64,000 nt of DNA from positions 15,753,001-15,817,000 of the forward strand of contig OX344765.1 in NCBI GenBank assembly GCA_947034895.1, in the 5' to 3' direction. The first letter of the stretch is position 1. The number at the start of each line of letters is the position of its first letter. The notes under the pieces were generated by a model, which was not told where the DNA came from, did no database searches, and saw nothing but the letters and a program-made list of their open reading frames with translations. The translations under genes and the position numbers were made by a program. Positions 45,371-57,850 of the stretch are shown in pieces. The DNA is from Rhytidiadelphus loreus. Its lineage: Eukaryota; Streptophyta; Bryopsida; Hypnales; Hylocomiaceae.

Positions 45371-47155
45371 CTCTCAAAAATTCATAGTTTATTCATTCTT
45401 GGAATAACGTTTCAATTAGCAAGTTGCTACCCCAGCGTAATTAATGTCTTTCTCATATCCTATGAATTAACATATTTATTATTAAATTTATTAAATTTCA
45501 ATTTCAATTTTTTTGTAGATTGAACAACAATGATGGTTTTGTTTTACTAATGGAAGGATTTGGAGACTTATCAAAGATTACGATACACCAAAATTGATGC
45601 ATTAATGTTTGGAGAGGTCTTTCTAAAACATATGGTTTCAAATACAACAATGATGTGTGAATATAATAGAATCAAACAATAATATTTTTGGAGTTCTTTA
45701 TTTTTGAGGTTGATAAATTATTTTTTGGAATTACATATTCATTTGATATCCTTATAGAGAATTATGGTGACTAACTAAAAGTGGACCTTGAATGCATGTC
45801 ATTAAGAGGTTGCATAAATATTTGATTTGTTGTATTGGGACAAAATCATACTTGCTAGACTTTAATAATGTTGTAAAATGCTTTATTAATTGTCTTGAAA
45901 GACATAAAGTGTCTTTTAATTGTACTTGCAATTCAATTGAATCATGCTCAACATCAACATTTGAAGAAGAAAACTACCATTAATGGTAAGGAGAAACTCA
46001 CATTCCTTTCTAAAATAAGTTTTGATCTAAGAGAATCCGATTAGAAAAAGATTTGTGGAGATAACGAAAATTCAGGAGTTGTTTGGAACTAATGCATTTG
46101 AGTAGTTTGATTTGGAGGAGAGTTGCTAATATTAATACCTACCTCGTCACCTCATGACTTTCTATACACTAAATCATATAACTCTCCTTCAAATTTGAAT
46201 TACCTAAATTATAATGTAAAGATAATTTTTTAATTAATGTGTTTGCATTGTAAGACAAATGTCACTAGTCATGTCTCCACAGACACAATCATGGGACCTA
46301 GTGTGACTTAGTATGTACCAAATTATATAACTCACCATCAAATTTGAATTATCTAAGTCATTATGCTAAGACAACTATTTAATGTGCTTACATCATAACA
46401 CAAATGCCAATTGTCATATCTCCATGGAGACAATTATAAGACCAAGTGTGAACAAACTCTTTGTACAAGCCAATCATTCAAATAAATGGTTGGAGTTATT
46501 CTCTCTTTACTTGCATCAAGTATTATTTTTTTGAAAGGAGATGGTACAAACCATAGTACTATATTCAATATGGACCATGTGATGAATGAAGTGTATTCTT
46601 GGACATTCATGATTCAAAAGTACGACCGTCAATGTTTTCCTATAACATTCTCAACCTCCTAACTTTTGAAGATTTTATAGACATCTCTATGTTTTTTAGA
46701 AATGTATATCGCATTTCCTCATTCTTATTGTATATTGTAGAACAAATACAATCTATAGCACAATTGTTTGCATTTTGTTGATGACTATCCTATATCAAGT
46801 ATTTCACACAATACACTACATAAGTAATACGCACATGTAATTTTTAAATGACTCTACAAATTAGTGCAATATGCACGCACTACTAGTTGTAGTGTATTGC
46901 ATCTTGCATTCAATCTACATCATAGCCAATTCAACATTTGTGAAAACACGTATGGATCCCTTTCATTTGCTTTGTCTTCATCAAACATCTATCAACAATA
47001 CACTTGTTTGCTTTTGTTACTACTTTTGTCATTAACTATATTGCACGGCCATTACATGTAGAATGCTAGGCTTGTGGTGCAAATATAGATCACTTGTTCC
47101 CTCAGAAAAACCAACACCCCTTCCACCTCAAAATATTTTGGGTGGTTGGTGTTAC
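45371..47155. other. AT-rich intergenic stretch with a 149-bp tandem duplication
   Basis: Two diverged units begin AAATCATATAACTCTCCTTC (46171) and AAATTATATAACTCACCATC (46320). They share TCAAATTTGAATTA, GACAAATGTC / ACAAATGCC, TGTCTCCA and GACC(T/A)AGTGTGA. No gene was recognised. The short plus-strand frames (45792-45983, 46599-46781, 46864-47061) show no domain. Confidence 0.55.
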
Positions 47156-48072
47156 TTAATTTCTAAAGAACCAAGTGATTGTCCCCTTGGAGGACACTTG
47201 AAGGTTTGGATATGATCCTATGATTTCAATTTTTGACATTATTTTTTGAATTTTTTCTCAAGATATAAAACACATTAAAATATAATTTTTATTTCAATCA
47301 ATGTACAAGAGAAAATGTTATGCCACCCAAAGCTCAAAAAGAAAATCGTCGAGCAACACCAAAAAAATCACAAAATAATATATTTTTTTAAATGTTGTTT
47401 CTCATAGAAAATACTTTTGTCTATATGAAAAACTTTGATTCATTCCATTTGGACTAGTGATGAGAAAGTTATGGAGAGTCTTGTTTTCTAGGCAATTGAA
47501 GAATCTTCTTCAAAAAATAACTTATAGGATTCATTTTTGAACTCTACTTTTATAATTAAAATGAAAAAGTTCCACAAAAGTTTAGTTTGCATTCTTAAAC
47601 AATTTCACCATTGGAATTAGTGTATTTCAATTACATCTTAGAACTATTAACAATTTTGTTTTTCCTTATACTTTGTACCTACTTCTAGCTAACAATTTTT
47701 TTAAGAATGAAAATAAAGTGATTAAATTTTATTTTTTAAATTCCTATACTCTCAACTCAATTTTTCATCATATATATTTTTTAATTCAAAATCTATAGTA
47801 TACAAATTTGAAGTCAAGAAGATTCAAAGCCAAAAAATCTAGTCAAGCAAGGTGCAAAAACAACATTTCTTTTCACTTCAAACGCATATATCTTGCAATC
47901 TATACAGTCAAAGTTTATGGTTTCCCCTACACAATCTTATACTAGTCTAGTGCAAGATCCTACAATTAGATTTGCAAAAGAATTGAAGTTTTAATAGTTT
48001 TGCACTTTGTAATAGAAATAATAGTTTTGAGTGTTTTTTGATGAAAAAAGATATTGATCCTTTAGGAGTTAA
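47156..48072. mobile_element. Probable TTAA-flanked element, 917 bp, diverged left end
   Basis: The right end ATATTGATCCTTTAGGAGTTAA is clear. The candidate left end TTAATTTCTAAAGAACCAAG at 47156 is a weak match to TTAACCCCTAAAGGACC. The interior ends with AACGCATATATCTTGCAATC, like the 'gcaagatat' block of other copies. The left border is uncertain. Confidence 0.45.
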
Positions 48073-50378
48073 ATTATAAATTTAGGAGGGTCCATGGCAA
48101 ATACACAAATTTGGATATATGGATTCAAATGCATATATAGATATAGATACATACATACATGTGCACATTTGGAGATACTTGCATAATTATAGGAATACAA
48201 AAACTATTTTAAATTGAAAAAATAAGCTTTGGGTAATATTTTTTGAGCACATGGAGTGACATATATATGCTGTAAAACACCAACCACTCCTACATGATTC
48301 CCTTCTTAATTTGCTATTTTGTACTTGTGACATGTACCTACAACCACAAGCTATAGCACACTCATACTATCCTCTAAAAAACACCAACCACTAGAAGGAT
48401 GGTTAGGGGATTTGAATATTAAAAATTGAGGTGGGTCCAACTGGGCAGATAGTTCAAAAAATTATATGCTGTTGGATCATAGTTTGGGGATTTGTGCAAG
48501 GTTTAAACGAACCAGGTTTTGTTCAACTTCCTTGATTTGTTGGTTTTGTCCTTTGAACAAAGACTATGGCATTGACTCTCTAGTTTTTGAATTTGAGTTT
48601 CCAATTCCTATCTACAACTGCATTCACACTACGCAATACAATTAAGATTTGGTTGGAGTGGATAGAGCTTCACGGTCACACCATTCTTATTTCACTCTAA
48701 AGTAGGAGGCTCTGAAATCGCTCATCCAAAGGCTGATCCCCCTTTCTCATGTATTTTCTTAAATGGAAATATTTTTAGCTCATTTTCCAGACAAAGAAAA
48801 ACAGAAGAGGAATCTAACACAAGTGGTTTCATATTTTTTGAAGTGTTTTTGAATTACTTATGGATTTTCAAAGGAGTTGTGTCATAGGTCCCTATTTATG
48901 TCCCTAGGTCTTCCATAAACTGTTCACTTGCAATTTCTAAAGACAAATGGGAAAGCAAAGAGAATGATTGGCTCTTGCAATTAATATTGCTTTTTCCCTT
49001 GATTCATTCAATGACTATCGAGGTCAATTTCTGAACTACGGTTTGTCCATTTCACATCCATTTATAGGGGCCATTCTTAATGCCCGCTCCATTTCAGAGC
49101 CTCCTACCTTACAAGTTTTTTGTTTCTTCCTCTCTTCTTGTGCTCTTTGTAGTTTTGTGAGTGCTTATAGGGTGCCTAATCTGTACGGAACTGCATAGGT
49201 TACTTTGGAGGAACTGCACTGTATCTTTTTGTCTCATTCCTAAATGGGAAGTCAATATTTTATGCAATGTTTTCGAATGTTGTGTTCTCCATCTGCGAAG
49301 TGTTAGGGTTGCAGTGCTTGGTAAGACTCTCCAGGGTGCTTGTCTCTGCCTTTTTTTTATGCAAGTGTGGTATCTAAATTTTTTTTTGAAGGGGGTAAGT
49401 TAGTGGTTTTGGACCCCAAAATTTCTTGAAACCTGCACAGTATTGAATTAAAAAGTTAATGGCCCTCTGTAGGTCTGACATCTGGCAGCCCCAATCACAC
49501 CCAATTAATTAATGCTCGAATTCCTTGGAATGCGCATCTTGACACTACCCCCCTTGGCTCAAAGACAATATGTACTCTTTCAAAAAAATAAAAAGACAAT
49601 ATGTACTCAAACAACATCATGAGTTCATGACATCCCTGCACTGGACAGGGCCTAAAGGTAAGCATTACTGAACCTGTTGCTGGACTTTGTCATATGACCA
49701 TATGAGATGGACTTGAGTCTGTTCAGTTCTCGTGAACGTTCTCCCACTGATCACCCTGTCATCACATTCGTGCACAGCGCAGCGCCTGATCCCAGGGATC
49801 GGAGTGCTTCCCTTCCTTTTTCCCAGATGCCGGACGTTGCAATGCCAGATCCAAACTGAGCTGCATGCTCACTGCAACAGAAAGAAGCTGAATGAAATTA
49901 TGAGTTGACAGACGGACGGAAAAAAGCTCCTGCAAGTGCCAGTCTCCCATGAGGATCACGTTACTTAACCCTAATTTCATCAACTAACAGAACACCCACA
50001 AGTAGAGAGCACCCACCCACCCACAGGGAAAGAACACCATTTGGTAAACTAACAATGAAGACGAAGAAGCCTGTGAGCTTGGTGTTGATCACTCCAGGTG
50101 TGATTTTCAAAGGCAGGATAGGTGGAGTCAGAGTTTGATCAAGAGTTGTGGCTCAAGAATGGAGGCAATATGGGAAATGCGATTTGAAATTGAAGAAGGG
50201 AGACGATATGGGAAACACGACATAGCTTGAAAATTCTTTTTTGAGGGATTAGTACTTTGACAACCCCAAATAAGACTTTCGTATTCCATGACATGTCATG
50301 AATCTCTAGGTTTCTCGCACTTCTTCTTTGAGACAAATGTTGCTGTAAGAGTGAAGGGCCGGATCGGATCAATCAACA
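48073..50378. other. Intergenic; inverted 18-mer pair and upstream region of the COA1-like gene
   Basis: GTAGGAGGCTCTGAAAT at 48704-48720 recurs inverted at 49095-49112 (ATTTCAGAGCCTCCTACC), with about 370 bases between and weaker pairing beyond. From about 49100 the sequence is less AT-rich. The frames at 48968-49198 and 49161-49403 have no domain and probably belong to this repeat. 49700-50370 is the 5' flank of the COA1-like gene. Confidence 0.4.
49561..49608. repeat. 17-bp target-site duplication around a 14-bp A-rich insert
   Basis: AAAGACAATATGTACTC occurs at 49561-49577 and again at 49592-49608, separated only by TTTCAAAAAAATAA. The insert resembles the extreme 3' tail of the LINE fragments here (GTGTCAAAAAATAA). 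This is consistent with an almost completely 5'-truncated retroposition event. Confidence 0.7.
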
Positions 50379-51520
50379 ATGGCATGGCAGAGGTGTGGGA
50401 AACATCTCGTGCAGAGGAGCAATTACAGAATTCTATGGCCGGGCGAGCAGAGAGCTTCATTGCCCTGCGGATTGATGCCATCCGTTGTCTTGGCCCAGCA
50501 GCAACGACAGAGATCTCTCCATAATCGACTCCAGAGTGCGTGGGATGCAGCGAAGTATGTGACGACATTCTCCAACCTGTTCTTGTATTGTTCGATTTGA
50601 AGAAAATATATCTTCCTCAGGATTTGATTGTACCATGATGTTAGGAATTTGATTGTGCTATTGAAAATGTGCTTCCAGCGAGCTACAACATGCCTTCAAA
50701 TTCAAAGCATTGAGTTGAGAGCCGACGTATGATTTGCAATTTGGAACGGAGCTTTCCATGAATAAAACTCAACTGTGTGCAGGCGTTCTGTCGCAGGAGC
50801 AATGTGGCGAGAGTGCCGTCGTTGTTGCCGTCCCGACCCCGATACGAAATGAGTTTCTGCCGGAAATTCACGGCGGTGGCGGTGTTCGGAGGGATTGGGA
50901 TTGGAGGCTTAACCGTCTACGACGACTATCTCATCTTCCAGCAATGTAGCAAGTCAGTGACTTCACTTGTGACCTTCTTCATCTCTCTCTCTCGCTCGCT
51001 TTCTCTTGCTTTCTTGTTGTGTAACCCTAATTTTGTTGTGCAGGAGGGCATTGGCGAAGGCGAACTCCGATTCTTCGTTGAAGACAATTCTGGGAGAGAA
51101 TATTGAGCAGGGACCGTGGTATGAGGCCACTATGGCGGTGGACCATGAAGGTCATTCGGCCATGTGCCACTTCCCTGTCTCCGGGAGCTTGGCCAGTGCC
51201 AACATCCATCTCCGAGCGGTTCGGTATGAAGGTGGAGCGCCGTAACCTAACTTTGCATTTTCTTTCTTAAGTATCGCTAATGTAACCTTTGAGATGGTCA
51301 GTCTTTTTCCGAGTGCCTTGTTCTATTGAAATTTACTATTGGCATTGCATCGTTTCGGGTGGCAGAGACGAATAGTTTCATGTCCTACTTCGTGCTGCCG
51401 GGCTCCGGAGACTGGGAACTGCTGGTTCTGGAGGCTTTGATTCATCGGCCCGATCAACCAAATCCACAACGAATTGATCTGTTAGGACGCGACAACATTG
51501 CTCCAGGGTGTGCAAGATGA
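50379..51520 (+). CDS. COA1-like mitochondrial (cytochrome oxidase assembly) protein, 4 exons
   Basis: Exons 50379-50554, 50797-50952, 51044-51231 and 51366-51520 join in phase at GT..AG borders to give 224 residues. Residues 1-60 (MAWQRCGKHLVQRSNYR...RQRSLHNRL) are Arg-rich with almost no acidic residues, as in a mitochondrial presequence. Residues 83-100 (FTAVAVFGGIGIGGLTVY) are one membrane span. It is followed by KRALAKANSDSSLK, LGENIEQGPWYEATMAV, HSAMCHFPVSGSLAS, LRAVRYE and DWELLVLEALIHRP. This order (helix, G-x-P-x-x-x-GPWY, a beta-rich core with FPV-G, then W-x-L-L-x-x-EAL) is what I know of plant COA1 proteins, which assist early assembly of cytochrome c oxidase in the inner membrane. 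The choice of donor after GAAG (51231) and acceptor after TCGCAG (50796) was made because only these keep the frame. The Tim21 fold is related and is the main alternative. Confidence 0.62.
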
Positions 51521-53007
51521 TCTCCAGGTGCTGTAATTTCCAGACTGCTAGTTCTATGTTACGATTATGATGGCCTTGTTTTGCTGAACAAACTGCATCT
51601 TTCTCGATGATTCCAGTTTCATTACATTTATTGGATGCTCGACTCTCCTCTAATTCCGATTTGGAAGTGTACATCACTTCGCTCTGATATTCGGACGATC
51701 TCTCATTCATTTTCCAAATACACGTTTCCTGTCCAGGTACTCTCACAGACACGGAAATTTCACCAACAAATGACTTGAAAGTTGTAACTTTTATCCATTG
51801 CCCTGGGATTCAACGGCAGAAGCAGAACTCTGAGGCTTTTGGCTCATTTTCCACGAGGCAGGAGGAGCTTCGGAAGGGATCCCCATTCACCGTGTGTTTC
51901 TAGAAGTATGGCGGCCGGACGTGGAAGTCAAGATTTGTGGAACGTTCGAGGTGCTGGACGAGTCTCACAGAGCGTCAAGACTTTTTGATAATTCAAATGT
52001 TTCGTTGTTGAAATTGCGGAGAAGAGCCCTCACTCTGTCAGAGACTGTCTGGTGTTCATTTCATCCTCATGCCAGGGCCACACTCACTTAGCTATAGAGA
52101 CGGTTTAGAGCACATGAATAAAAATTTGTTTTTGTAAAATGGACAGAGAAAAAGCTATGCTCCATGTTACATAATTACATATGGTGATTGATGAAACACA
52201 ACCTCTCCACCATTCAAGGAACATGTATATGTGCAAGATTTGTTGTGCCATGTCCAACATGATTGTCTGTAGTTTTTGTCTTTTAGCTTACTGTGGTCCA
52301 TTTTGGTTGTCCAAATTGCAAATCCAAGATTTCTTCTACCTATTTCTGTAAGTTATTTGATGTGCTTCCAATGGTAATACTCTCAAGCTCTAATTCATCG
52401 AAATGTCATTTACTTTGTCATGATACATTGATGATGCTCACTTGTGTCTGCATACACACATTCAAATAAGCTTCGAGGTTTCTAAAGTAACTCAACTGTG
52501 TAGGGCTGTTATTTATACTACTACTTTCACATGAGATATTTTTTGACCACAGACAATTTGATTAGCCCCTGTTTGTTACCAGTCCAGTGACAAATTCTCA
52601 GCTTGATAAAAACCTTGCTTGCAATGACTCTATACATTCAGTTACAAGTCAGAACTTGATCAATTAAATTACTGTAAGATCACCTGTTTGCTTGGAACCC
52701 TTCAAAGATGGAAGCCAAAGTTGTCAGTACAATTTATGCTCTGTTATGATGTCCATTGCCTGAATGCACCAGACCTCCAAATTTCAGCATCCTTGACTGA
52801 ATCCCATTCATGCTAATTAAGCTTAGTGCAGTGATACCCAAGTAGTCAGGGAAGTAATGTGCAGTAACAGCAATGACTTATTACTCCTATTGCTGGCTCA
52901 ATCATTTGAGCAGAAAACCCACAATAAATTCTTCCTTCCAGCCGATACTACCGGTAGTCTTTGTCATCATGCCATTGATGTGAGACCTTGAATAAACTCA
53001 CTCATAA
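51521..53007. other. 3' flank of the COA1-like gene; no further gene seen
   Basis: There is complex sequence with short frames only (51894-52091 plus, 51378-51752 minus), neither with a domain. The first 600 bases may be 3' UTR, since composition stays gene-like to about 52100 (AATAAAAATTTG at 52118 could serve for polyadenylation). Confidence 0.35.
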
Positions 53008-53164
53008 TTATCCGTAGCCCCATCGTAGCTTGCTGGGGACCGGGTTTTCCTTGCCTTTGGGTGCTTTCCTCCCCAGCCTTTGCGGGTGTACCTGCCTTTG
53101 GGCTTTTATTTTGTCAGTAAAGGGTCTACCCTAGAATGGGTTTCTCTCTTATCCGTAGCCCCAT
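53008..53164. mobile_element. 125-bp retroposon insertion with a perfect 16-bp target duplication
   Basis: TTATCCGTAGCCCCAT lies at 53008-53023 and identically at 53149-53164. Between them are 125 bases starting CGTAGCTTGCTGGGGACCGG, with GCCTTTGGG twice, and ending GGGTCTACCCTAGAATGGGT then TTCTCTC. A long perfect duplication is the mark of target-primed reverse transcription, so a SINE or truncated LINE is likely. Identity of the duplications suggests a young insertion. Confidence 0.75.
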
Positions 53165-53352
53165 GAGTCCCAATCAATTTTATTTATTTATTTTACTTTA
53201 TTTTATGAGAAAGTGGTGGGATGGCGATCACTTAAATTTTTTAGTGAAACATTGTATTTCTCCTTTCAACCATCTTTTAATTTGGACCCAAAAACACTTT
53301 TCAATTATAACCATGTGTTTTTTTCCATCTAATTTTGGCAAATTTATCCACT

Positions 53353-53436
53353 TTAACCCCGAAAGGACCAAGGCCTTTTTTCTGCCAGAAAACACTCAAA
53401 ACTGCCATATCTATAACAAGGAGTAAAAAAAAATTG

Positions 53437-53488
<52 letters not shown>

Positions 53489-54330
53489 CATATCTAACCG
53501 TAGGATCTTACACCTAACTAGTATGAGAGTGTGTGGAAAAAATTTCAGAATTTTTGACCTCTCAGATTGCAAGATATCTGCATTTAAAGTGGAAAAAACA
53601 AGTTTTTCAGCACATTACAGGACTAGATTTTTTGACTTTGAACATTTTTTACTTAAAACTTTTGCACTACAGAGTTTTGAGCTTTAAATCTTTATAGTGG
53701 AGAATTGAGTTGAGAGTCTAGGTATCAAAAAAAATTCCAAAAAAAAGTAATCATCATTCTTAAAAAAATCGTTAAGTAGAAGTAGGTATGAGATAGAAGG
53801 AAAAGCTAAAATATTCATATATTTTAGATGGAATTAAAATGAACTAATCCCAATAGTGAGATTGTTCTAGAAAGTAAATCAGACCATGCAAAAAAGAAAA
53901 ATTTGAAAATTTTGAAAATTTTCATTCAGAAATGAATCCTACAAGTTATTTTTTCAAGAAGATGCTCTAACTGCCCGAAAAACAAGAATGTCCATAACTT
54001 TTTCATAACATATCCAAATGAAATGAATCAAAGCTTTCCAGATAGACAAAAATATAATCTATGAGAAAAAATAATATTAAAAAGAAAATCCAAACTTTTG
54101 TCCATTTTTTTTGGTTGCCCGAGCTGCTCGCCGTCCCCTCGTTTGAGCTTATTTGGTCATAACTATTGTTCCCGGGCACCGATTTTGAAAAAAATTATAT
54201 TCCCACGAAGCTAATGAACTTTTCTACCTCCAAAAGAAAATTCAAAAAATTAGGAGAAAATTTCAGCCCGTAGGTACCTGCCCGAAAACGCATTTGTCCC
54301 CCGAAGGGACAATGGTCCTTTAGGGGTTAA
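53353..54330. mobile_element. TTAA-flanked element (piggyBac-like ends), 978 bp, longest copy
   Basis: It starts TTAACCCCGAAAGGACCAAG and ends AATGGTCCTTTAGGGGTTAA. The core order is as at 27212: AACTGCCATATCT, ACCGTAGGATCTTACA, AAAATTTCAGAATTTTTGAC, GATTGCAAGATAT, then GTAGGTACCTGCCCGAAAA. A run of about 50 T (53439-53488) sits where other copies have a short T tract. There is no transposase frame. Confidence 0.8.
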
Positions 54331-57300
54331 AAATAGTAATGGGAAATTTTGAATGAAAGAAAATTACTTAAAATTGGTGAAAAGTAGAGATTTATTTTGA
54401 AGTGGTGCAATTTGGCCACATGGTGCCAAAAAAACAAAAGTGTTGGTCCTCCCAATTGTCTTCTAAAGTGCGCCCCCCAGAATATGAAATTTTGGAGTTT
54501 TTCAAGCATACTGAAGATACATTATCATGATTAATAGTAGTATCTTGAGAATATGTCCTCAAAGAGTTTTGCAAATGAATTTCCTAAAAAATTGGATGTT
54601 TGATTGCAAAGACCAAAGTTAATGATGAGGTTCATACCAATCAAAATAATATTATCAAATAATGTGATTGTTATATAAGCAATAAATCTCACGCCATTTA
54701 ACTTGCAATAATCTATTGTTTTGAAAATAGGTTCATTATAATTAGGATTGTAATACATTAAGATTGTGGCAAATTTTTGCAATTGTGACTGATCAAAACA
54801 TGATTCCATCTATATAAAGTGCACTATTAAGTAATTATGAGCACTAATTTTTAACTTGTCATGCATAAACAAATATATGAATAAATATATAATGTTTATA
54901 TCTATACAAAAAATTGCAATTTGATGAGAAATTAGGCCATGGAAAATTTGTTAATTGTTTAAATTTTTTCCTTTGGTTCTTTAAAAGGCACTTAGTAAAA
55001 GAAAAATTTGACACAAGGTTTATGTGCTATGTAACTTATTTTTGAATATGTCAAGCAACAATTGGATGTCTACACATCTACTAGTGTGATATTTATTTTG
55101 ATAACATATGATGAAGAATTTTCATTAAGATTTGAATGGATGAAATTCACTATGATTGTTGCAAAAACCACTTGCCACTTTTGAGCCAAATGGTATACAA
55201 TATGGCATACTCATAAGTGGTTCTAAAAAATAAATTGAAAACAAAATAGAATATGGAAAATTCTAATCCCCAAAAGAAATTTTAGAAAATAAGATTTGCA
55301 ACACAATCATTATTTAGCCCTCACAATTACAAATAGTGTGACTTTGGCAAATTAATGTTGCATACACTAATTGAATGAATCAATACAAGGAGGAAGTGTT
55401 ATAAATAGTTCAAGGTCTACAAGCCTCTTCTAACATAGTGTTACATGTTATTATTTAATTTATCAATAGTAAATATTTCAAGTTGTAGACACTTTTAAAG
55501 CCTCCTACAATTATAATTCTTCAAGAATTCCAAAAATATGAATAAAAGTAGGATCAACGTTGCTTCTATTCAATTTTTAAGGAAATTTTATTGAAAGATG
55601 TTTGGATTTCTATAAGTCTTCTAAAGAAACTGAATTAGTTTGTAAAGAGATGCTATTAATACTTCTTTTTTTTAGTTATCTAACAAAATGATTAGAAGCA
55701 AAGTAAATTTTTTTTGCAGTTTTTTGCCATAAATCAACTTGTTCCAAATGTGACTAAGAAGAATACATGAATTTCAAGTTTTTATGGGGCAACATTTCAC
55801 CAATTTCATCCTAACTGAAATTGAAGATACATCATTTCTTTTTTATTATAGTAAATGTAACCCAAATGAATCAATATAGTTTTAAAATAACTTAAATAGA
55901 TGTTTCCATCTTGCACTTAATTGCCACTAGTATACAAAATTCATTACCAAAAGACCAACCTAATTTGAACATCAACAACAAGGGTTTAGAAATTTCTAGA
56001 TTTTTTAGTGTAGTATTTTGCCAATTTCATTCATGCCAAATCTGAAATTTTGCCAAATTTTTCTTATTACATTAAACCAATGAATCAATATAGTTAAAAA
56101 TAGCATAAATAGGCATCCCCAACTCCACCTTATACTTGATCACTATATGAGCAATAAGTAAAAATTCCAAAACATTATATTAGAGGATGGATTTTGGTTC
56201 TACCATTGTTGGTCATGTGGTGATTTGTATTTTATATAATTTTCTATTATTTGCAATTGAAATTATGTTGTGATTTGCACCCAAAACATAAACAATTAAG
56301 GTAGGAGGTGCTAATTCTACACATATTCTAAAAATTGCCCCTATAATTAGACTACATATTGTTATTGTAGCAATGTAAAATAGTCCTTGTAGGAATGTAG
56401 AATTGATGTTTTAATGGTGTTGGAACTTTTAGAAGTTAACAACAATCAATTTTGGGACCATTCAAAGTGAAAATATGAGTATAGTGGTACAATAATAAAG
56501 TTCCCATGATTCATTCATTTTCAAGTAAAATCTTGGTAGGGCCTATTCAACAACCACATGAGATTATATACTAAAATCTACTAGAGCCATTTCTAGTGAA
56601 GACAAGGTTTGAAATTATAAATATAGAAGCAATGTTTATCAAAGCATGGAACATAATTGTAATAAACCAAATCAAGTCTATTAAAAATAACTGATTGACC
56701 CAAATTATGGCATTAATATTGCAAAAACTCTATTACAAAGGATTTGGCCATTGGGTTTTAGAACTCAAGATCCTTTGAGAAATTCAACCAATGCATTCAA
56801 CAATTCCATGAATGGTAGAAATCTTACTTCCAAAATCTTTTAATTTATTCTTAGAGGGCGTGGAATTTGACAAATTTACAATTAGCAATGAGTGAGATTT
56901 CACATTTAGATTGTAAAAGTGACAACAATCACATCTAGCCATAGTAGAGTCCTTGGAGCTACAGCTCTAGACAAGAGGATTGCATTACAAGCAAATTAGA
57001 AGATGGAAATTAACAACACTTGAAAAAGAAGATTACTTTAATCGGGTACAAAGAGTAGAAGATGAGGAAGCATACAAGAGTCTACTTAAAGATTGAATCA
57101 TCAACAACAACAAATCACGTGAAGAAAACTTAGCCCCCAAAGAGTCAACTTTTATTGAAGAAAATGAGAGAGTCTTGGGACATAGGAAATGACAAGTATA
57201 GGGTTGCAACGACTCATTTCCATTCACCTTCTACTTTCAAGCATGGTTCTAGGGCCCGAAGACTTCGGAAATTTTATCTTCCTTGATTTGAGATCCATCC

Positions 57301-57850
57301 TCCTAAGGTCTTTCACGATTTGTAGTACTTAGAAGACCTATCAAAAATACATTTTAGTCACTCGATGAGCACCAACTACTCCAACAACTAACATTAGAAG
57401 CCTAGAAAAGGCTCTAAAGAGCAGGTAGGACACATGTGGAGAGAGACCAACAAACTTTGATAGAGGTGCTAACAAAGGGATGTACTCAAGAGATGAAAGA
57501 CAATCACTAAAAGAAGGTGGTGGACACAAAATGAAGGATCATAGGTTGTAAGGGTTTCATTGTGGAGTCGTTGATGGTGCATGCAACATTGTTAAGCTAT
57601 GATAAGCACATGTTGATTTTACTTCACAACAATCTAGGCAACAACCACAAACTTGTGCCATAATGGGTGTACAACCAAGTCTAGATGTAGACAATGTAGG
57701 AGGCAATGCTTGCTATAGACAAGAAGAGTTCTAGTGGAGTTATATCAATATGGCACAAACGGAGGACTATGAGAATGTATTCCAATACCAGTATGACAAA
57801 GCTCATTCCAAGGTATGTTGCTAAAACCTCTATTTACACTCAAATTTGCC
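54331..57850. other. AT-rich intergenic stretch, no gene seen
   Basis: Only chance frames are present. Phrases such as AATTTCAAGTTTTTATGG, GAAATTTCTAGATTTTTTAG and CACCAATTTCATCCTAA / GCCAATTTCATTCATGCC recur weakly near 55770-55810 and 55990-56030, indicating an old duplication. Confidence 0.35.

Noticed and set aside
57033..57529. Ser/Leu-rich minus-strand frames
   Set aside because: They are short, have no domain and no splice context, and lie in generic AT-rich sequence.
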